Shown: piece by piece, positions 39,091 through 47,897 of the stretch
How the letters are laid out: each line of letters starts with the position of its first letter
Position numbering within the stretch: the stretch's first letter is position 1
Assembly: GCF_000400365.1 (NCBI RefSeq)
Contig: NZ_BAOG01000041.1
Location: forward strand, 62,001-126,000
Origin: Vibrio jasicida CAIM 1864 = LMG 25398
Lineage (GTDB): Bacteria; Pseudomonadota; Gammaproteobacteria; Enterobacterales; Vibrionaceae
DNA: 64,000 bases
Reading direction: 5' to 3'
Made by a program: the position numbers and the translations under genes
The notes under the pieces: generated by a model
Told to the model about the DNA's origin: nothing
Seen by the model: only the letters and a program-made list of their open reading frames with translations
The model's database searches: none

Positions 39091-40311
39091 GTGCAAGTTT
39101 ATTTAGTTGGTGGTGCAGTTCGAGATCATTTGCTCGGAATCGACAGTTATGACAAAGATTGGGTGGTTGTCGGCTCGACACCTGAAATGATGCAAAGCCA
39201 AGGCTACACGGCTGTCGGGAAAGACTTTCCTGTGTTTCTTCATCCCAAGACTAAAGAAGAGCACGCCCTTGCACGAACCGAAAGAAAATCTGGCGCGGGT
39301 TACACTGGCTTTGAATGTTTCTTTGATCAAAGCGTCACGCTAGAAGAAGACCTTATCCGACGAGATCTCACCATCAACGCCATGGCGATGGATAATGACG
39401 GCAATCTATATGATCCTTATGGTGGTCAACAAGATTTGCAGGCGAAAGTGCTACGTCATGTATCGGAAGCTTTTGTTGAAGACCCTCTACGTGTTCTGCG
39501 TGTGGCTCGTTTCGCGGCGAAGTTGGCGCATTTGGGCTTTAGCGTGGCAGAAGAAACCATCCAACTAATGCGCGAGATCGCAGAATCTGGCGAGTTGAGC
39601 ACCCTTACCCCAGAACGTGTTTGGCAAGAATGGCATAAGTCGCTTTCTACTTCCCGCCCAGACGTATTCTTATCTGTTTTAAGAGAGTGCGGTGCGTTAG
39701 CCATCGTCCTGCCAGAAATTGATGTCCTGTTTGGCGTACCTCAGCCAGAAAAGTGGCATCCAGAAATCGATACAGGTATTCACACTCTTATGGTGGCCGA
39801 GCAAGCAGCAAAGCTGAGTGATTCATTGCCGGTTCGATTTGCCGCACAAGTACATGATTTAGGCAAAGGCGTCACGCCAGAAAGCGAATGGCCGAGTCAC
39901 AAAATGCATTGTCACACGGGTTTAAAGTTGATTAAAAAGCTGTGTGCTCGCGTGCGCGTTCCTAATGAATTTCGTGACTTAGCATTAATGGTCTGTGAGC
40001 AACACTCTAACATCCACCGAGCCGTCGAGCTTAAACCACAAACCATCATCAAAATCCTCAACAAGTTTGATGTATGGCGTAAGTCAGAACGTTTGCAAGA
40101 TATTTTAATCTGTTGCCAAGCCGATCATGCTGGTCGAAAAGGCTTAGAAGACCAACCTTACCCGCAAGCAGAGCTGTTTATGCAAGCTTACCAAGCTGCG
40201 GCCTCTGTCGATGTACAAGCGATCATTAAAGATGGCTTCAAAGGCCCAACTATTCGCGATGAACAAGAGAAGCGCCGCGTTGAAGCAGTAAGAGTTACGC
40301 TAGAAAAATAA
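39091..40311 (+). CDS. cca: Multifunctional tRNA nucleotidyltransferase (CCA-adding enzyme)
   Basis: Cca adds or repairs the 3' CCA end of tRNAs. The 406-residue protein has the class II polymerase-beta motif GGAVRDHLLG followed by DSYDKDWVV (the DxD metal ligands, about residues 21-23). The RRDLTIN segment follows, and a C-terminal HD domain (QVHDLGKG, about residues 250-257) gives phosphatase/2'-phosphodiesterase activity in enterobacteria. The start is GTG at 39091 with GAGG 7 bp upstream. It diverges from gspA and ends at a terminator shared with uppP. Confidence 0.95.
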   Translation: MQVYLVGGAVRDHLLGIDSYDKDWVVVGSTPEMMQSQGYTAVGKDFPVFLHPKTKEEHALARTERKSGAGYTGFECFFDQSVTLEEDLIRRDLTINAMAMDNDGNLYDPYGGQQDLQAKVLRHVSEAFVEDPLRVLRVARFAAKLAHLGFSVAEETIQLMREIAESGELSTLTPERVWQEWHKSLSTSRPDVFLSVLRECGALAIVLPEIDVLFGVPQPEKWHPEIDTGIHTLMVAEQAAKLSDSLPVRFAAQVHDLGKGVTPESEWPSHKMHCHTGLKLIKKLCARVRVPNEFRDLALMVCEQHSNIHRAVELKPQTIIKILNKFDVWRKSERLQDILICCQADHAGRKGLEDQPYPQAELFMQAYQAAASVDVQAIIKDGFKGPTIRDEQEKRRVEAVRVTLEK

Positions 40312-40336
40312 GCCGATAAGTACATAACGAACAAAC

Positions 40337-40368
40337 AAAAACGCCCGCTATAGAAAGCGGGCGTTTTC
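40337..40368. terminator. Bidirectional terminator between cca and uppP
   Basis: AAAACGCCCGCT (40338-40349) pairs with AGCGGGCGTTTT (40356-40367), loop of 6, between two convergent genes. Confidence 0.93.
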
Positions 40369-40381
40369 ATTCGGATTGGGT

Positions 40382-41185
40382 TTAAGCCGTCAGCAAGAAA
40401 GCAAACAAGCCAAAACCTAGAATCAGACGGTAGATAACGAATGGTGTCATGCCCATGCGTGAAATCATCTTCAAGAAGAAGTGGATACAAATATACGCAC
40501 TGATAAATGAAGTCACGATACCCGTAAGTAAGAAGCCAACATGCACAGGTTCGCCGCTGGTTACTAACTTCATCCCTAAGTAGCCACCAGCCAAAGTGAT
40601 GATTGGTATCGACATTAAGAATGAGAAACGAGCCGCCGCTTCACGGGTAAAGCCTAAGTAAAGCGCCGCGGTGATGGTTGCACCAGAGCGTGAAGTACCA
40701 GGGATCATCGCAAGTGCTTGAGCAATACCAATAAACAGTGCTTTCTTCCAACCCGTTTGGTATTCATCCGCGATTTGCTCTGCGTTCTTATCCACCCACC
40801 ACAGCAACAAACCAAAGATGATCGTCGTCGTCGCGATCACATAAGCACTGCGTAGGTAAATCTCAATGATGTCTTTCATCAATAGACCGAAGACACACGC
40901 CGGGATCGTAGCCAATACAATCATCCAAGCTAATTTGGCTTCTTTGCTGCGGTCGCCTTTAAAGATCGAGGCAAACAACGCTTGGAATAGCGTGATCACT
41001 TCTTGGCGGAAATAAATCACCACAGCCATCAACGTACCAACGTGAACGGCAACATCAAATGCTAAACCTTGGTCTTCCCAACCAAATATAGCGGAAGGTA
41101 AAATCAAATGAGCAGAGCTGGAAATTGGTAAAAACTCTGTCAGACCCTGAATCAGAGCCAAAATAAAGGCTTCAAAGTAACTCAT
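40382..41185 (-). CDS. uppP: Undecaprenyl-diphosphate phosphatase UppP (BacA)
   Basis: UppP regenerates the lipid carrier undecaprenyl phosphate for cell-wall and surface-polysaccharide synthesis. The 267-residue membrane protein has about eight hydrophobic segments. The two family motifs are [15 protein letters not shown] (about residues 14-28) and GTSRSGATI (about 163-171), holding the catalytic Glu, Ser, His and Arg. It follows folK by 15 bp on the same strand, so it is probably the third gene of folB-folK-uppP. Confidence 0.96.
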   Translation of the reverse strand: MSYFEAFILALIQGLTEFLPISSSAHLILPSAIFGWEDQGLAFDVAVHVGTLMAVVIYFRQEVITLFQALFASIFKGDRSKEAKLAWMIVLATIPACVFGLLMKDIIEIYLRSAYVIATTTIIFGLLLWWVDKNAEQIADEYQTGWKKALFIGIAQALAMIPGTSRSGATITAALYLGFTREAAARFSFLMSIPIITLAGGYLGMKLVTSGEPVHVGFLLTGIVTSFISAYICIHFFLKMISRMGMTPFVIYRLILGFGLFAFLLTA

Positions 41186-41200
41186 GTAAACAACTCAAAA

Positions 41201-41683
41201 TTAAAGTGAAAAAGAAACGGGTTTGAGTGAATCAACGGGCTGCATCGCCTGCCAAATATCAGCGACAGTACGCCCATCGCCGGGGATCACTAGATGAGGT
41301 TCGAGATCATACAGGGGCTTTGTTACAAAAGGATATTTGTAGATATCACTGCGAGGTAACTCAGGTTTTTGTTGCGAAATGCACTCACCGAACAAGACTA
41401 TATCGAGATCTAAGGTTCGATCCTGATACTTTTGCGCATTTTCCTCACGACCCCACTTAAACTCAATCTCGCGTAGATGCTGACTCAACTCTTCGAGTGA
41501 CAACTCCGTAAAAAAACTAATCACGAAGTTGTAGAAGTTCTGACTGCTAAAGCCAATTGGCTCGCATTCATATATCGGTGATACGTGGAGATCCGTTCCA
41601 AGTTGCTGCAACTCTTGAAAAGCCGCCAACGAATGCCGCTCCCTATCTATGTTGGTACCGACACCGATATAAGCTTTTATCAT
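41201..41683 (-). CDS. folK: 6-hydroxymethyl-7,8-dihydropterin pyrophosphokinase FolK
   Basis: FolK transfers pyrophosphate from ATP to the pterin precursor of folate. The 160-residue protein has the family signatures GVGTNIDRERHS, IYECEPIGF and RTLDLDIVLFG (metal-binding Asp-Leu-Asp). The product of FolB, encoded just upstream with a 4-bp overlap, is the FolK substrate, so the pair catalyses successive steps. Sequence matches the shorter FolK variant often found next to folB in vibrios rather than the pcnB-linked one; a second copy elsewhere in the genome is possible. Confidence 0.92.
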   Translation of the reverse strand: MIKAYIGVGTNIDRERHSLAAFQELQQLGTDLHVSPIYECEPIGFSSQNFYNFVISFFTELSLEELSQHLREIEFKWGREENAQKYQDRTLDLDIVLFGECISQQKPELPRSDIYKYPFVTKPLYDLEPHLVIPGDGRTVADIWQAMQPVDSLKPVSFSL

Positions 41684-42039
41684 GCCTGGCCTCGCTCAAT
41701 CACAACGCCTACCGCGCGTGCTTGAGGAACGGCACCAGGTTTTGCCAAACGAATTTTTACCCAAGGCACAGAGAAGCGCTGCATGATGATGTCAGCCACT
41801 TCTTCTGCCACTCGTTCAACCAGAAGGAAACGACCATTTTCGATGTGATTAAGCACCGCTTCACTTACCTGCGAGTAGTCCAATGCGTCTTGAACATCAT
41901 CACTTTTACCCGCCGGTTTATTGTCGTGCGCCATTTCGATATCCAGAACCAGCTTTTGCTTAATTTGCTGTTCCCAATCGTAAACGCCGATGGTGGTGAT
42001 TACTTCTAGTTGTTCAATAAAAACTTTATCCAGAGCCAT
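41680..42039 (-). CDS. folB: Dihydroneopterin aldolase FolB
   Basis: FolB cleaves dihydroneopterin to 6-hydroxymethyl-dihydropterin and glycolaldehyde in folate synthesis. The 119-residue protein starts MALDKVFIEQLEVITTIGVYDWEQ (written here only to its family pattern: IGVYDWE with catalytic Glu at about 23). It also has LDYSQV, LVERVAEEVAD and the conserved lysine in VKIRLAKPGAVP. It forms octamers in relatives. It is first of folB-folK-uppP and lies opposite plsY across 265 bp containing a palindromic repeat. Confidence 0.95.
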   Translation of the reverse strand: MALDKVFIEQLEVITTIGVYDWEQQIKQKLVLDIEMAHDNKPAGKSDDVQDALDYSQVSEAVLNHIENGRFLLVERVAEEVADIIMQRFSVPWVKIRLAKPGAVPQARAVGVVIERGQA

Positions 42040-42099
42040 CTTATGTCCTTCTTTTACAGAGGTCGGATACCCGATACGGGCAATTTGATCGTACTATTC

Positions 42100-42164
42100 T
42101 ATACCCAAGCAACCTACTGCGGCCTTTAACCACGTCAATTGGTGGCAAAAGTCACTTGGGTATA
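42100..42164. repeat. Palindromic Vibrio-type intergenic repeat, copy 1
   Basis: 65-bp element with perfect 10-bp terminal inverted repeats TATACCCAAG (42100-42109) and CTTGGGTATA (42155-42164). An inner CCAC/GGTGG stem lies between them. A shorter copy with the same ends lies after mtlR. Confidence 0.8.
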
Positions 42165-42304
42165 AACTGCGAAGACTCTTTATATACAAGAAATCCCATA
42201 ATGCAAGCTCTATCGCAGAGAGTATTTTTGCTCGTAGCCGAATCGCGGTATGATAGCAATTACTCAGGAACTGAGCATTAAATTCCAATCCATCAAGGAC
42301 TTCT

Positions 42305-42916
42305 ATGGACGCACTGGCACTGATAATGACAATGGCCGCCTATTTGCTGGGATCGATCTCCAGTGCGGTACTCATTTGTCGTTTGTTAAGGCTGCCAGAC
42401 CCTCGTAAAGTTGGCTCTAATAACCCTGGTGCAACCAATGTGTTACGCATTGGCGGCAAAGGGGCTGCCGTAGCCGTTTTACTCTGTGACATGCTCAAAG
42501 GCACCATACCGGTTTGGGGAGGGTACTTCCTCGGTATCGATCCGATCATTCTTGGTGTCATCGCGATTGCAGCCTGTCTCGGCCATATGTACCCAATATT
42601 CTTCCACTTTAAAGGGGGGAAAGGCGTCGCAACAGCACTTGGTGCAATCGCCCCTATCGGTCTGGATTTAACCGGTCTTGTTATGCTGACATGGCTGGGG
42701 ATCGCTGTCTTGTTCCGCTACTCTTCTTTAGCTGCCTTAGTCACCGTTTTAGTGACACCGTTTTACACTTGGATGTTCAAACCTCAATACACCTTACCTG
42801 TAGCAATGTTGTGCTGTTTAATCGTCTTTAAACACCATCAAAACATCCGCCGATTACTCTCTGGCGAAGAACCAAAGATTGGTGAGAAGAAACTGATAGA
42901 AAAAAACTCGGCCTAA
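42305..42916 (+). CDS. plsY: Glycerol-3-phosphate acyltransferase PlsY
   Basis: PlsY transfers an acyl group from acyl-phosphate to glycerol 3-phosphate, the first step of phospholipid synthesis. The 203-residue membrane protein has five or more helices. The family motifs are [26 protein letters not shown] (phosphate binding) and [14 protein letters not shown]. It stands alone, divergent from folB; the same divergence from folB is known in E. coli (ygiH). The stop codon lies within the terminator hairpin. Confidence 0.95.
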   Translation: MDALALIMTMAAYLLGSISSAVLICRLLRLPDPRKVGSNNPGATNVLRIGGKGAAVAVLLCDMLKGTIPVWGGYFLGIDPIILGVIAIAACLGHMYPIFFHFKGGKGVATALGAIAPIGLDLTGLVMLTWLGIAVLFRYSSLAALVTVLVTPFYTWMFKPQYTLPVAMLCCLIVFKHHQNIRRLLSGEEPKIGEKKLIEKNSA

Positions 42917-42928
42917 AACCGAGTTTTC
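42901..42928. terminator. Terminator of plsY (possibly bidirectional)
   Basis: AAAACTCGG (42903-42911) pairs with CCGAGTTTT (42919-42927), loop of 7, followed by CTATAT. It lies between convergent plsY and the hydrolase gene. Confidence 0.78.
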
Positions 42929-42952
42929 TATATCTAAATATGGCTTGAAAAT

Positions 42953-43780
42953 CTAAGCGTGCACTTTATTTAAGAAGTCTAACAGCATCTGGTTAACGAA
43001 CTCAGGTTGCTCCAATGAGCTAATGTGCCCTGCTTCTGGGATCTCAATCAATTGGCTACCCGTAATACAGTCGTTCATCAAGTAAGATTCAAACACCGGG
43101 CGAGGCTTATCTTCACGGCCGACGGCAATCAACGTTGGCAAAGCGAACATTTCTGAATCTTCAATCACATCACGGCGGCCAAACACCATACGCCCAACAC
43201 GAGCGACTTCGACTGCACGCTCACCTTGTAGAGCTTCCAGACTTTGTTTGAATGAAGCGACTAGCTCAGGGTTTACTTGCTCGGCATTATTGGCAAAAAA
43301 CAGCGGAGTGACAGCCTCAATAATTGGCGCTGGTACGGCTTGCACTTGGCTAATCGTATCTAACATCGCAAAGTACTTCTTGTGTGTCACTTCAGGTTCA
43401 AGCCCAATGAAGGTATCCATCAACACCAATGACTTCACACGCTGCGGAGCTTGAGCAGTCAGCTCTGCACCCCACATGCCGCCAACAGACAAACCAACAA
43501 TAGAGAACTGTTCGATCTCCAAATGATCCATCAATGCCAGCATGTGCTGAGCGTAATCCACCAAAGAACGGGTTGAAGCTGGTGCAGCATCTGACTCACC
43601 GTGTGCCCAAAGATCTGACACAATACAACGGTATGACTGGCTTAGCACCTCAATCTGCGGAGCCCACATTTGGCAATCCCACAAATAACTGTGTCCAAAT
43701 AGCAACACAGGGCCTTCACCCTTATCTAAGTAAGCAAGTTTCTGACCTTCAATTTCAAACTTATTCATTGTTATATCCAT
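42953..43780 (-). CDS. Alpha/beta-fold hydrolase, substrate unknown
   Basis: This 275-residue cytosolic protein has a complete alpha/beta-hydrolase triad framework. LLFGHSYLWDCQMW gives the oxyanion region, GLSVGG the nucleophile serine (about residue 99), VGREDKP the acid loop and AGHISSLEQP the histidine near the C-terminus. It resembles the BioH / 3-oxoadipate enol-lactonase branch, but no pathway genes lie nearby, so no substrate is proposed. Start at 43780 (MDITMNKFE) or at the internal ATG 43768 (MNKFEIEG) are both possible; neither has a strong ribosome site. Confidence 0.85.
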   Translation of the reverse strand: MDITMNKFEIEGQKLAYLDKGEGPVLLFGHSYLWDCQMWAPQIEVLSQSYRCIVSDLWAHGESDAAPASTRSLVDYAQHMLALMDHLEIEQFSIVGLSVGGMWGAELTAQAPQRVKSLVLMDTFIGLEPEVTHKKYFAMLDTISQVQAVPAPIIEAVTPLFFANNAEQVNPELVASFKQSLEALQGERAVEVARVGRMVFGRRDVIEDSEMFALPTLIAVGREDKPRPVFESYLMNDCITGSQLIEIPEAGHISSLEQPEFVNQMLLDFLNKVHA

Positions 43781-43877
43781 TTATAATTCTTGCACATCAT
43801 CCTATCACTGAAACGATATAGAACTGCTCGCATCAGTCAGGCTTTAACATTAATTACGCAAAGCCTTTCAGTCCAAT

Positions 43878-43914
43878 AGGTAAAAATAAAGGCCTCTTAT
43901 AAGCAGAGACCTTT
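43878..43914 (-). terminator. Terminator of tsaD
   Basis: AAAGGCCTCT (43888-43897) pairs with AGAGACCTTT (43905-43914) with one mismatch, loop of 7. The minus-strand tail is ATTTTTACC. Confidence 0.75.
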
Positions 43915-43954
43915 ATCGTGGTGAATCTATTTCAAACCTTCAGTAGAAGCTTAC

Positions 43955-44971
43955 TTACGCGATTGGCGTCAGTTGGTCGATTGGCCAACGTGGGCGCGCT
44001 TCCACAGCCATGTCCGACACTTCGCCATTCTTCAGGCGCTGCATACCAGCGTAGGCGATCATCGCACCGTTGTCGGTACAGAATTCCGTACGTGGGTAGT
44101 AAACTTCACCACCGACTTTCTTCGCCAGCTTCTCAAGTTCAGCACGCAGACGACGGTTAGCACTTACACCACCCGCAATCACAATACGCTTCATGCCAGT
44201 TTGTTCTAGAGCACGCTTACATTTGATTACCAGTGTCGCACACACAGCTTCTTCAAATGCTAAAGCGATATCTGCACGTGTTTGCTCATCATCACCGTTA
44301 GCCGCAATGGTATTAGCAGTAAAAGTCTTGAGACCAGAAAAGCTCATGTCCAAACCTGGCACGTTGGTCATTGGGCGTGGGAATTTAAAGCGACCCGGAG
44401 TGCCTTTCTCTGCCAGTTTAGACAGTAGTGGACCACCAGGGTAATCCAAGCCCATTAACTTCGCGGTTTTATCAAACGCTTCACCCGCTGCATCATCAAT
44501 CGACTCGCCTAGGATTTTGTACTCGCCGATGCCTTTCACTTCCACCATCATTGAGTGACCGCCCGATACCAATACCGCAACAAACGGGAATGGTGGTGGA
44601 TTGTCTTCTAGCATAGGTGCCAGTAGGTGGCCTTCCATATGGTGAACAGGCACCGCAGGAACACCCCAAGCGTAAGCAATACTACGACCAATCGTTGCAC
44701 CAACGAGCAAGGCACCAACAAGACCTGGCCCAGCGGTGTACGCAACGCCATCAATGTCTTTAGGTGTCAGATTTGCTTCCTTTAGCGCCTCTTTAATAAG
44801 AGGAATAGTTTTCTTAACATGGTCACGTGAAGCCAACTCAGGCACCACGCCACCGTAATCCGCGTGAAGTTTTACTTGGCTGTAAAGCTGGTGTGATAGC
44901 AGACCTTTTTCATCGTCATAAATCGCGATGCCAGTCTCGTCACATGAGGTTTCAATACCGATAATGCGCAT
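43955..44971 (-). CDS. tsaD: tRNA N6-adenosine threonylcarbamoyltransferase TsaD
   Basis: TsaD, with TsaB and TsaE, transfers the threonylcarbamoyl group to A37 of tRNAs that read ANN codons. The 338-residue protein starts [20 protein letters not shown]. It has the metal-binding histidines in HHMEGHL and the ATPase-fold motifs [17 protein letters not shown] and [14 protein letters not shown]. The frame is open 29 codons upstream, but the ATG at 44969-44971 is the family start. It diverges from rpsU, the arrangement found across gamma-proteobacteria. Confidence 0.96.
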   Translation of the reverse strand: MRIIGIETSCDETGIAIYDDEKGLLSHQLYSQVKLHADYGGVVPELASRDHVKKTIPLIKEALKEANLTPKDIDGVAYTAGPGLVGALLVGATIGRSIAYAWGVPAVPVHHMEGHLLAPMLEDNPPPFPFVAVLVSGGHSMMVEVKGIGEYKILGESIDDAAGEAFDKTAKLMGLDYPGGPLLSKLAEKGTPGRFKFPRPMTNVPGLDMSFSGLKTFTANTIAANGDDEQTRADIALAFEEAVCATLVIKCKRALEQTGMKRIVIAGGVSANRRLRAELEKLAKKVGGEVYYPRTEFCTDNGAMIAYAGMQRLKNGEVSDMAVEARPRWPIDQLTPIA

Positions 44972-45115
44972 GGTTTTCTCAGTGGGCTTTCTGTATAGAG
45001 GAAATTTGGGCGTCATATTACCTTGCCTTGGTGCTTCAAACAAATTTTGTACAGACAATAAGCGATAAAAGGCTTTACAAAGCTTATGTGATCGGATTAA
45101 AATTCCGCACCATTT

Positions 45116-45144
45116 TTGATCAAGCTGGTAATAGACTAAATAAT
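45116..45144 (+). promoter_or_regulatory. Candidate promoter of the rpsU-yqeY-dnaG-rpoD operon
   Basis: TTGATC (45116-45121), 17-bp spacer, AATAAT (45139-45144). The predicted start near 45151 gives a leader of about 50 nt before rpsU. Confidence 0.5.
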
Positions 45145-45201
45145 TGTGATTTGGTTTACTGAAATCCAGCGTTAACGAATAACCCCTGAGGTGAAAGGCA
45201 T

Positions 45202-45417
45202 ATGCCAGTAGTTAAAGTACGTGAAAACGAACCGTTCGACGTTGCTCTACGTCGTTTCAAGCGCTCTTGCGAAAAAGCAGGTATCCTTTCTGAAGTGCGT
45301 CGTCGTGAGCACTACGAAAAACCAACTACAGTTCGCAAACGCGCTAAAGCAGCAGCTCAAAAGCGTCACGCTAAGAAGCTAGCTCGCGAAAACGCTCGTC
45401 GCGTTCGCCTGTACTAA
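45202..45417 (+). CDS. rpsU: 30S ribosomal protein S21
   Basis: S21 is a small basic 30S protein needed for mRNA binding during initiation. The 71 residues [20 protein letters not shown] to the C-terminus ARRVRLY match the family along their full length. It is the first gene of the macromolecular-synthesis operon that couples translation (S21), replication priming (DnaG) and transcription (RpoD). The upstream GTGAAAGGCAT region provides an AAGG ribosome site. Confidence 0.98.
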
Positions 45418-45445
45418 TAACTGAGATCCGGAAAGGAATTTAGTT

Positions 45446-45889
45446 ATGGCTCTGATTGAACAACTCAAAGAAGAGCAAAAATTAGCGATGAAAGCCAAGG
45501 ACAAATTGCGCCTTGGTACTATTCGTTTAGCCTTAGCAGCAATCAAGCAACGTGAAGTTGACGAGCAGATCACTCTGAACGACGACGACATTCTTGCTGT
45601 GTTGACCAAAATGGTTAAACAACGTCGCGACTCTGTTACGCAGTTTGAAGCAGCAAATCGTCAAGATCTTGCTGATGCTGAACGAGCAGAAATTACGGTT
45701 CTTGAGGATTTTATGCCTCAACCACTGACAGATGAAGAAGTAGCAGCTCTTATCGAGAACGCGATTACTGAATCTGGTGCAGCTGGCATGCAAGACATGG
45801 GCAAAGTAATGGGCGTTCTGAAGCCGCAAATTCAAGGGCGTGCAGATATGGGTAAAGTGAGCGGTTTAGTTCGCGCTAAATTGGCTTAA
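45446..45889 (+). CDS. yqeY: YqeY / GatB-tail domain protein
   Basis: The 147-residue protein is a free-standing version of the tRNA-binding tail of GatB (YqeY family). It is helical with the patterns LKEEQKLAMKAKDKLRLGT.R and DMGKVMGVLKPQIQGRADMGKVS, the latter a typical helix-loop element. It may bind tRNA or an aminoacyl-tRNA-linked partner; its exact role is unknown. It sits between rpsU and dnaG, an insertion seen in vibrios and some relatives but absent from E. coli. The ribosome site GGAAAGGA is strong. Confidence 0.92.
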   Translation: MALIEQLKEEQKLAMKAKDKLRLGTIRLALAAIKQREVDEQITLNDDDILAVLTKMVKQRRDSVTQFEAANRQDLADAERAEITVLEDFMPQPLTDEEVAALIENAITESGAAGMQDMGKVMGVLKPQIQGRADMGKVSGLVRAKLA

Positions 45890-45907
45890 CACCCCACCCA
45901 ATTGCAG

Positions 45908-45943
45908 CAAGCCGTGCTATCCTTTGGAACGCACGGCTTGTTT
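45908..45943 (+). terminator. Hairpin between yqeY and dnaG, probable attenuator
   Basis: CAAGCCGTGC (45908-45917) pairs with GCACGGCTTG (45931-45940), 13-nt loop, followed by only TTTG. The short T-tract suggests partial read-through rather than full stop. Confidence 0.55.
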
Positions 45944-46037
45944 GTATCTGAATGAATGGAATAACGCACGGTCGTATGCATGCTTTTCTCCATAACTCAT
46001 TCACACCAATCATGATTTTTCTTTTTTGTTAGGTTTT

Positions 46038-47798
46038 ATGGCTGGACACATCCCACGCAGTTTTATTGATGACCTCCTAGCTCGACTTGATATTGTCGAC
46101 ATCATTGACGCGCGCGTGAAACTTAAGAAAAAAGGTAAAAATTACGGCGCTTGCTGCCCTTTCCACAACGAAAAGACCCCTTCATTCAGTGTCAGCCAAG
46201 AAAAGCAGTTCTATCACTGTTTTGGTTGTGGCGTGCATGGCAATGCCATCGACTTCATTATGGAGTTCGAGCGCTTAGAGTTTGTCGAAGCTATTGAAGA
46301 ACTGGCGTCTTACCTCGGGTTAGATGTTCCTCGCGAACAACGCAGCGGTGGTGGCGGTCAGTTTCAATCAGGACCACAAGCCAGCAGCAGCGAAAAACGT
46401 AGCCTTTACGATTTAATGGGCAGTATTTCTCAGTTTTATCGTAATCAACTCAAGCTACCAGCAAGCAAAGTTGCCATTGAATACCTAAAAGATCGTGGAT
46501 TATCTGGCGAAATCGTCCAGAAGTTTGGCATCGGCTATGTGGCCGATGAATGGGACTTAGTCCGTAAGAACTTCGGCCAGAACAAAGATAACCAAGACAT
46601 GCTAGTTACAGGCGGCATGTTGATTGAAAACGAAAAAGGTAACCGTTACGACCGCTTCCGTGGCCGTATTATGTTCCCAATTCGAGATCGACGAGGCCGA
46701 GTGATTGGTTTTGGTGGTCGTGTATTGGGCGACGGCACCCCGAAATACCTCAACTCACCGGAAACGCCAATCTTCCATAAAGGTAAAGAGCTATACGGCC
46801 TTTATGAAGTCTTACAGGCATATCGTGAACCACCACGAATTTTGGTGGTTGAAGGGTATATGGATGTTGTCGCGTTAGCGCAATATGGCGTAGATTACTC
46901 TGTCGCTTCATTGGGCACGTCAACGACTGGCGACCACATTCAAATGCTGTTCCGTCAGACCAACACCGTTGTGTGTTGTTACGATGGCGACCGCGCAGGT
47001 AAAGAGGCCGCTTGGCGCGCGCTGGAAAACGCACTTCAATACCTGAAAACAGGTAACACATTGAAGTTCTTGTTCTTACCTGATGGCGAAGACCCGGACA
47101 GCTACGTTCGTAAATACGGCAAACAAGCCTTCGAACAACAAATCGAACAAGCGACACCGCTTTCGAGCTATCTGTTTGATAACCTGATTGAATTGCACCA
47201 AATCAACTTGGGCAATAATGAAGGTAAGTCGGCACTGCGTGCCTACGCAAGTGCACTTATCGACAAGATACCTGATCCCTACTTTCAGGAGTTACTCGAA
47301 AAGCTGCTTGATGAACGCACTGGTTTTGATAACCGCTTACGTCAACCACGTAAGAAGAGCAATGAAACTCGACCTCAGCCGCACAAAGAGATCAAACGAA
47401 CTCCGATGCGCGAGGTTATCGCTCTACTTATTCAAAATCCGAGCTATGCTCAAATGGTACCGGATCTTTCCTCAGTGAGAGATTTATCCATACCAGGCCT
47501 AAGTTTATTTGTTGATGTACTTGATAAATGTCAGGCACATCCCCATATCAACACAGGCCAATTATTAGAGCATTGGCGAAATAGCCAAAATGAGACCCTT
47601 CTGTCTCGTCTGGCGAGCTGGGATATTCCGCTCGTAGAAGACAACCTTGAAGAAATATTTTTAGACTCACTGGACAAAATAATTGCCCAGTGCGTAGAAA
47701 AGCAAATTGAAAACCTGCAGGCCAAAGCAAGAAGTGTCGGTTTATCAGCCGAAGAGAAAAGGGAGCTGCTAGCTTTAATGCTAGATTTAAAAGCGTAA
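46038..47798 (+). CDS. dnaG: DNA primase DnaG
   Basis: DnaG makes the RNA primers for chromosomal replication. The 586-residue protein has an N-terminal zinc domain with ligands Cys40, His43, Cys61 and Cys64. The RNA polymerase core has a TOPRIM domain (VVEGYMDVVAL and CCYDGDRAGKEAAWRAL). The C-terminal DnaB-binding region (about 440-586) is variable. The start is the ATG at 46038, not an upstream TTG in the same frame, as MAGHIPRSFIDDLL is the family N-terminus. It lies about 150 bp behind yqeY, with a hairpin between them, and 99 bp before rpoD. Confidence 0.97.
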   Translation: MAGHIPRSFIDDLLARLDIVDIIDARVKLKKKGKNYGACCPFHNEKTPSFSVSQEKQFYHCFGCGVHGNAIDFIMEFERLEFVEAIEELASYLGLDVPREQRSGGGGQFQSGPQASSSEKRSLYDLMGSISQFYRNQLKLPASKVAIEYLKDRGLSGEIVQKFGIGYVADEWDLVRKNFGQNKDNQDMLVTGGMLIENEKGNRYDRFRGRIMFPIRDRRGRVIGFGGRVLGDGTPKYLNSPETPIFHKGKELYGLYEVLQAYREPPRILVVEGYMDVVALAQYGVDYSVASLGTSTTGDHIQMLFRQTNTVVCCYDGDRAGKEAAWRALENALQYLKTGNTLKFLFLPDGEDPDSYVRKYGKQAFEQQIEQATPLSSYLFDNLIELHQINLGNNEGKSALRAYASALIDKIPDPYFQELLEKLLDERTGFDNRLRQPRKKSNETRPQPHKEIKRTPMREVIALLIQNPSYAQMVPDLSSVRDLSIPGLSLFVDVLDKCQAHPHINTGQLLEHWRNSQNETLLSRLASWDIPLVEDNLEEIFLDSLDKIIAQCVEKQIENLQAKARSVGLSAEEKRELLALMLDLKA

Positions 47799-47897
47799 CC
47801 CTGATTAATTAGTCAGCAACAATTAAATTTGCTATAGTAAGTGGTTTGCATTTCGCATACTGATTCCTTCACCAGATTACGAAGTTGGATACCGTCT

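Noticed and set aside
47841..47897. Upstream extension of rpoD by 19 codons
   Set aside because: The sigma-70 family begins MDQNPQSQ at 47898; the extension is unmatched to the family.
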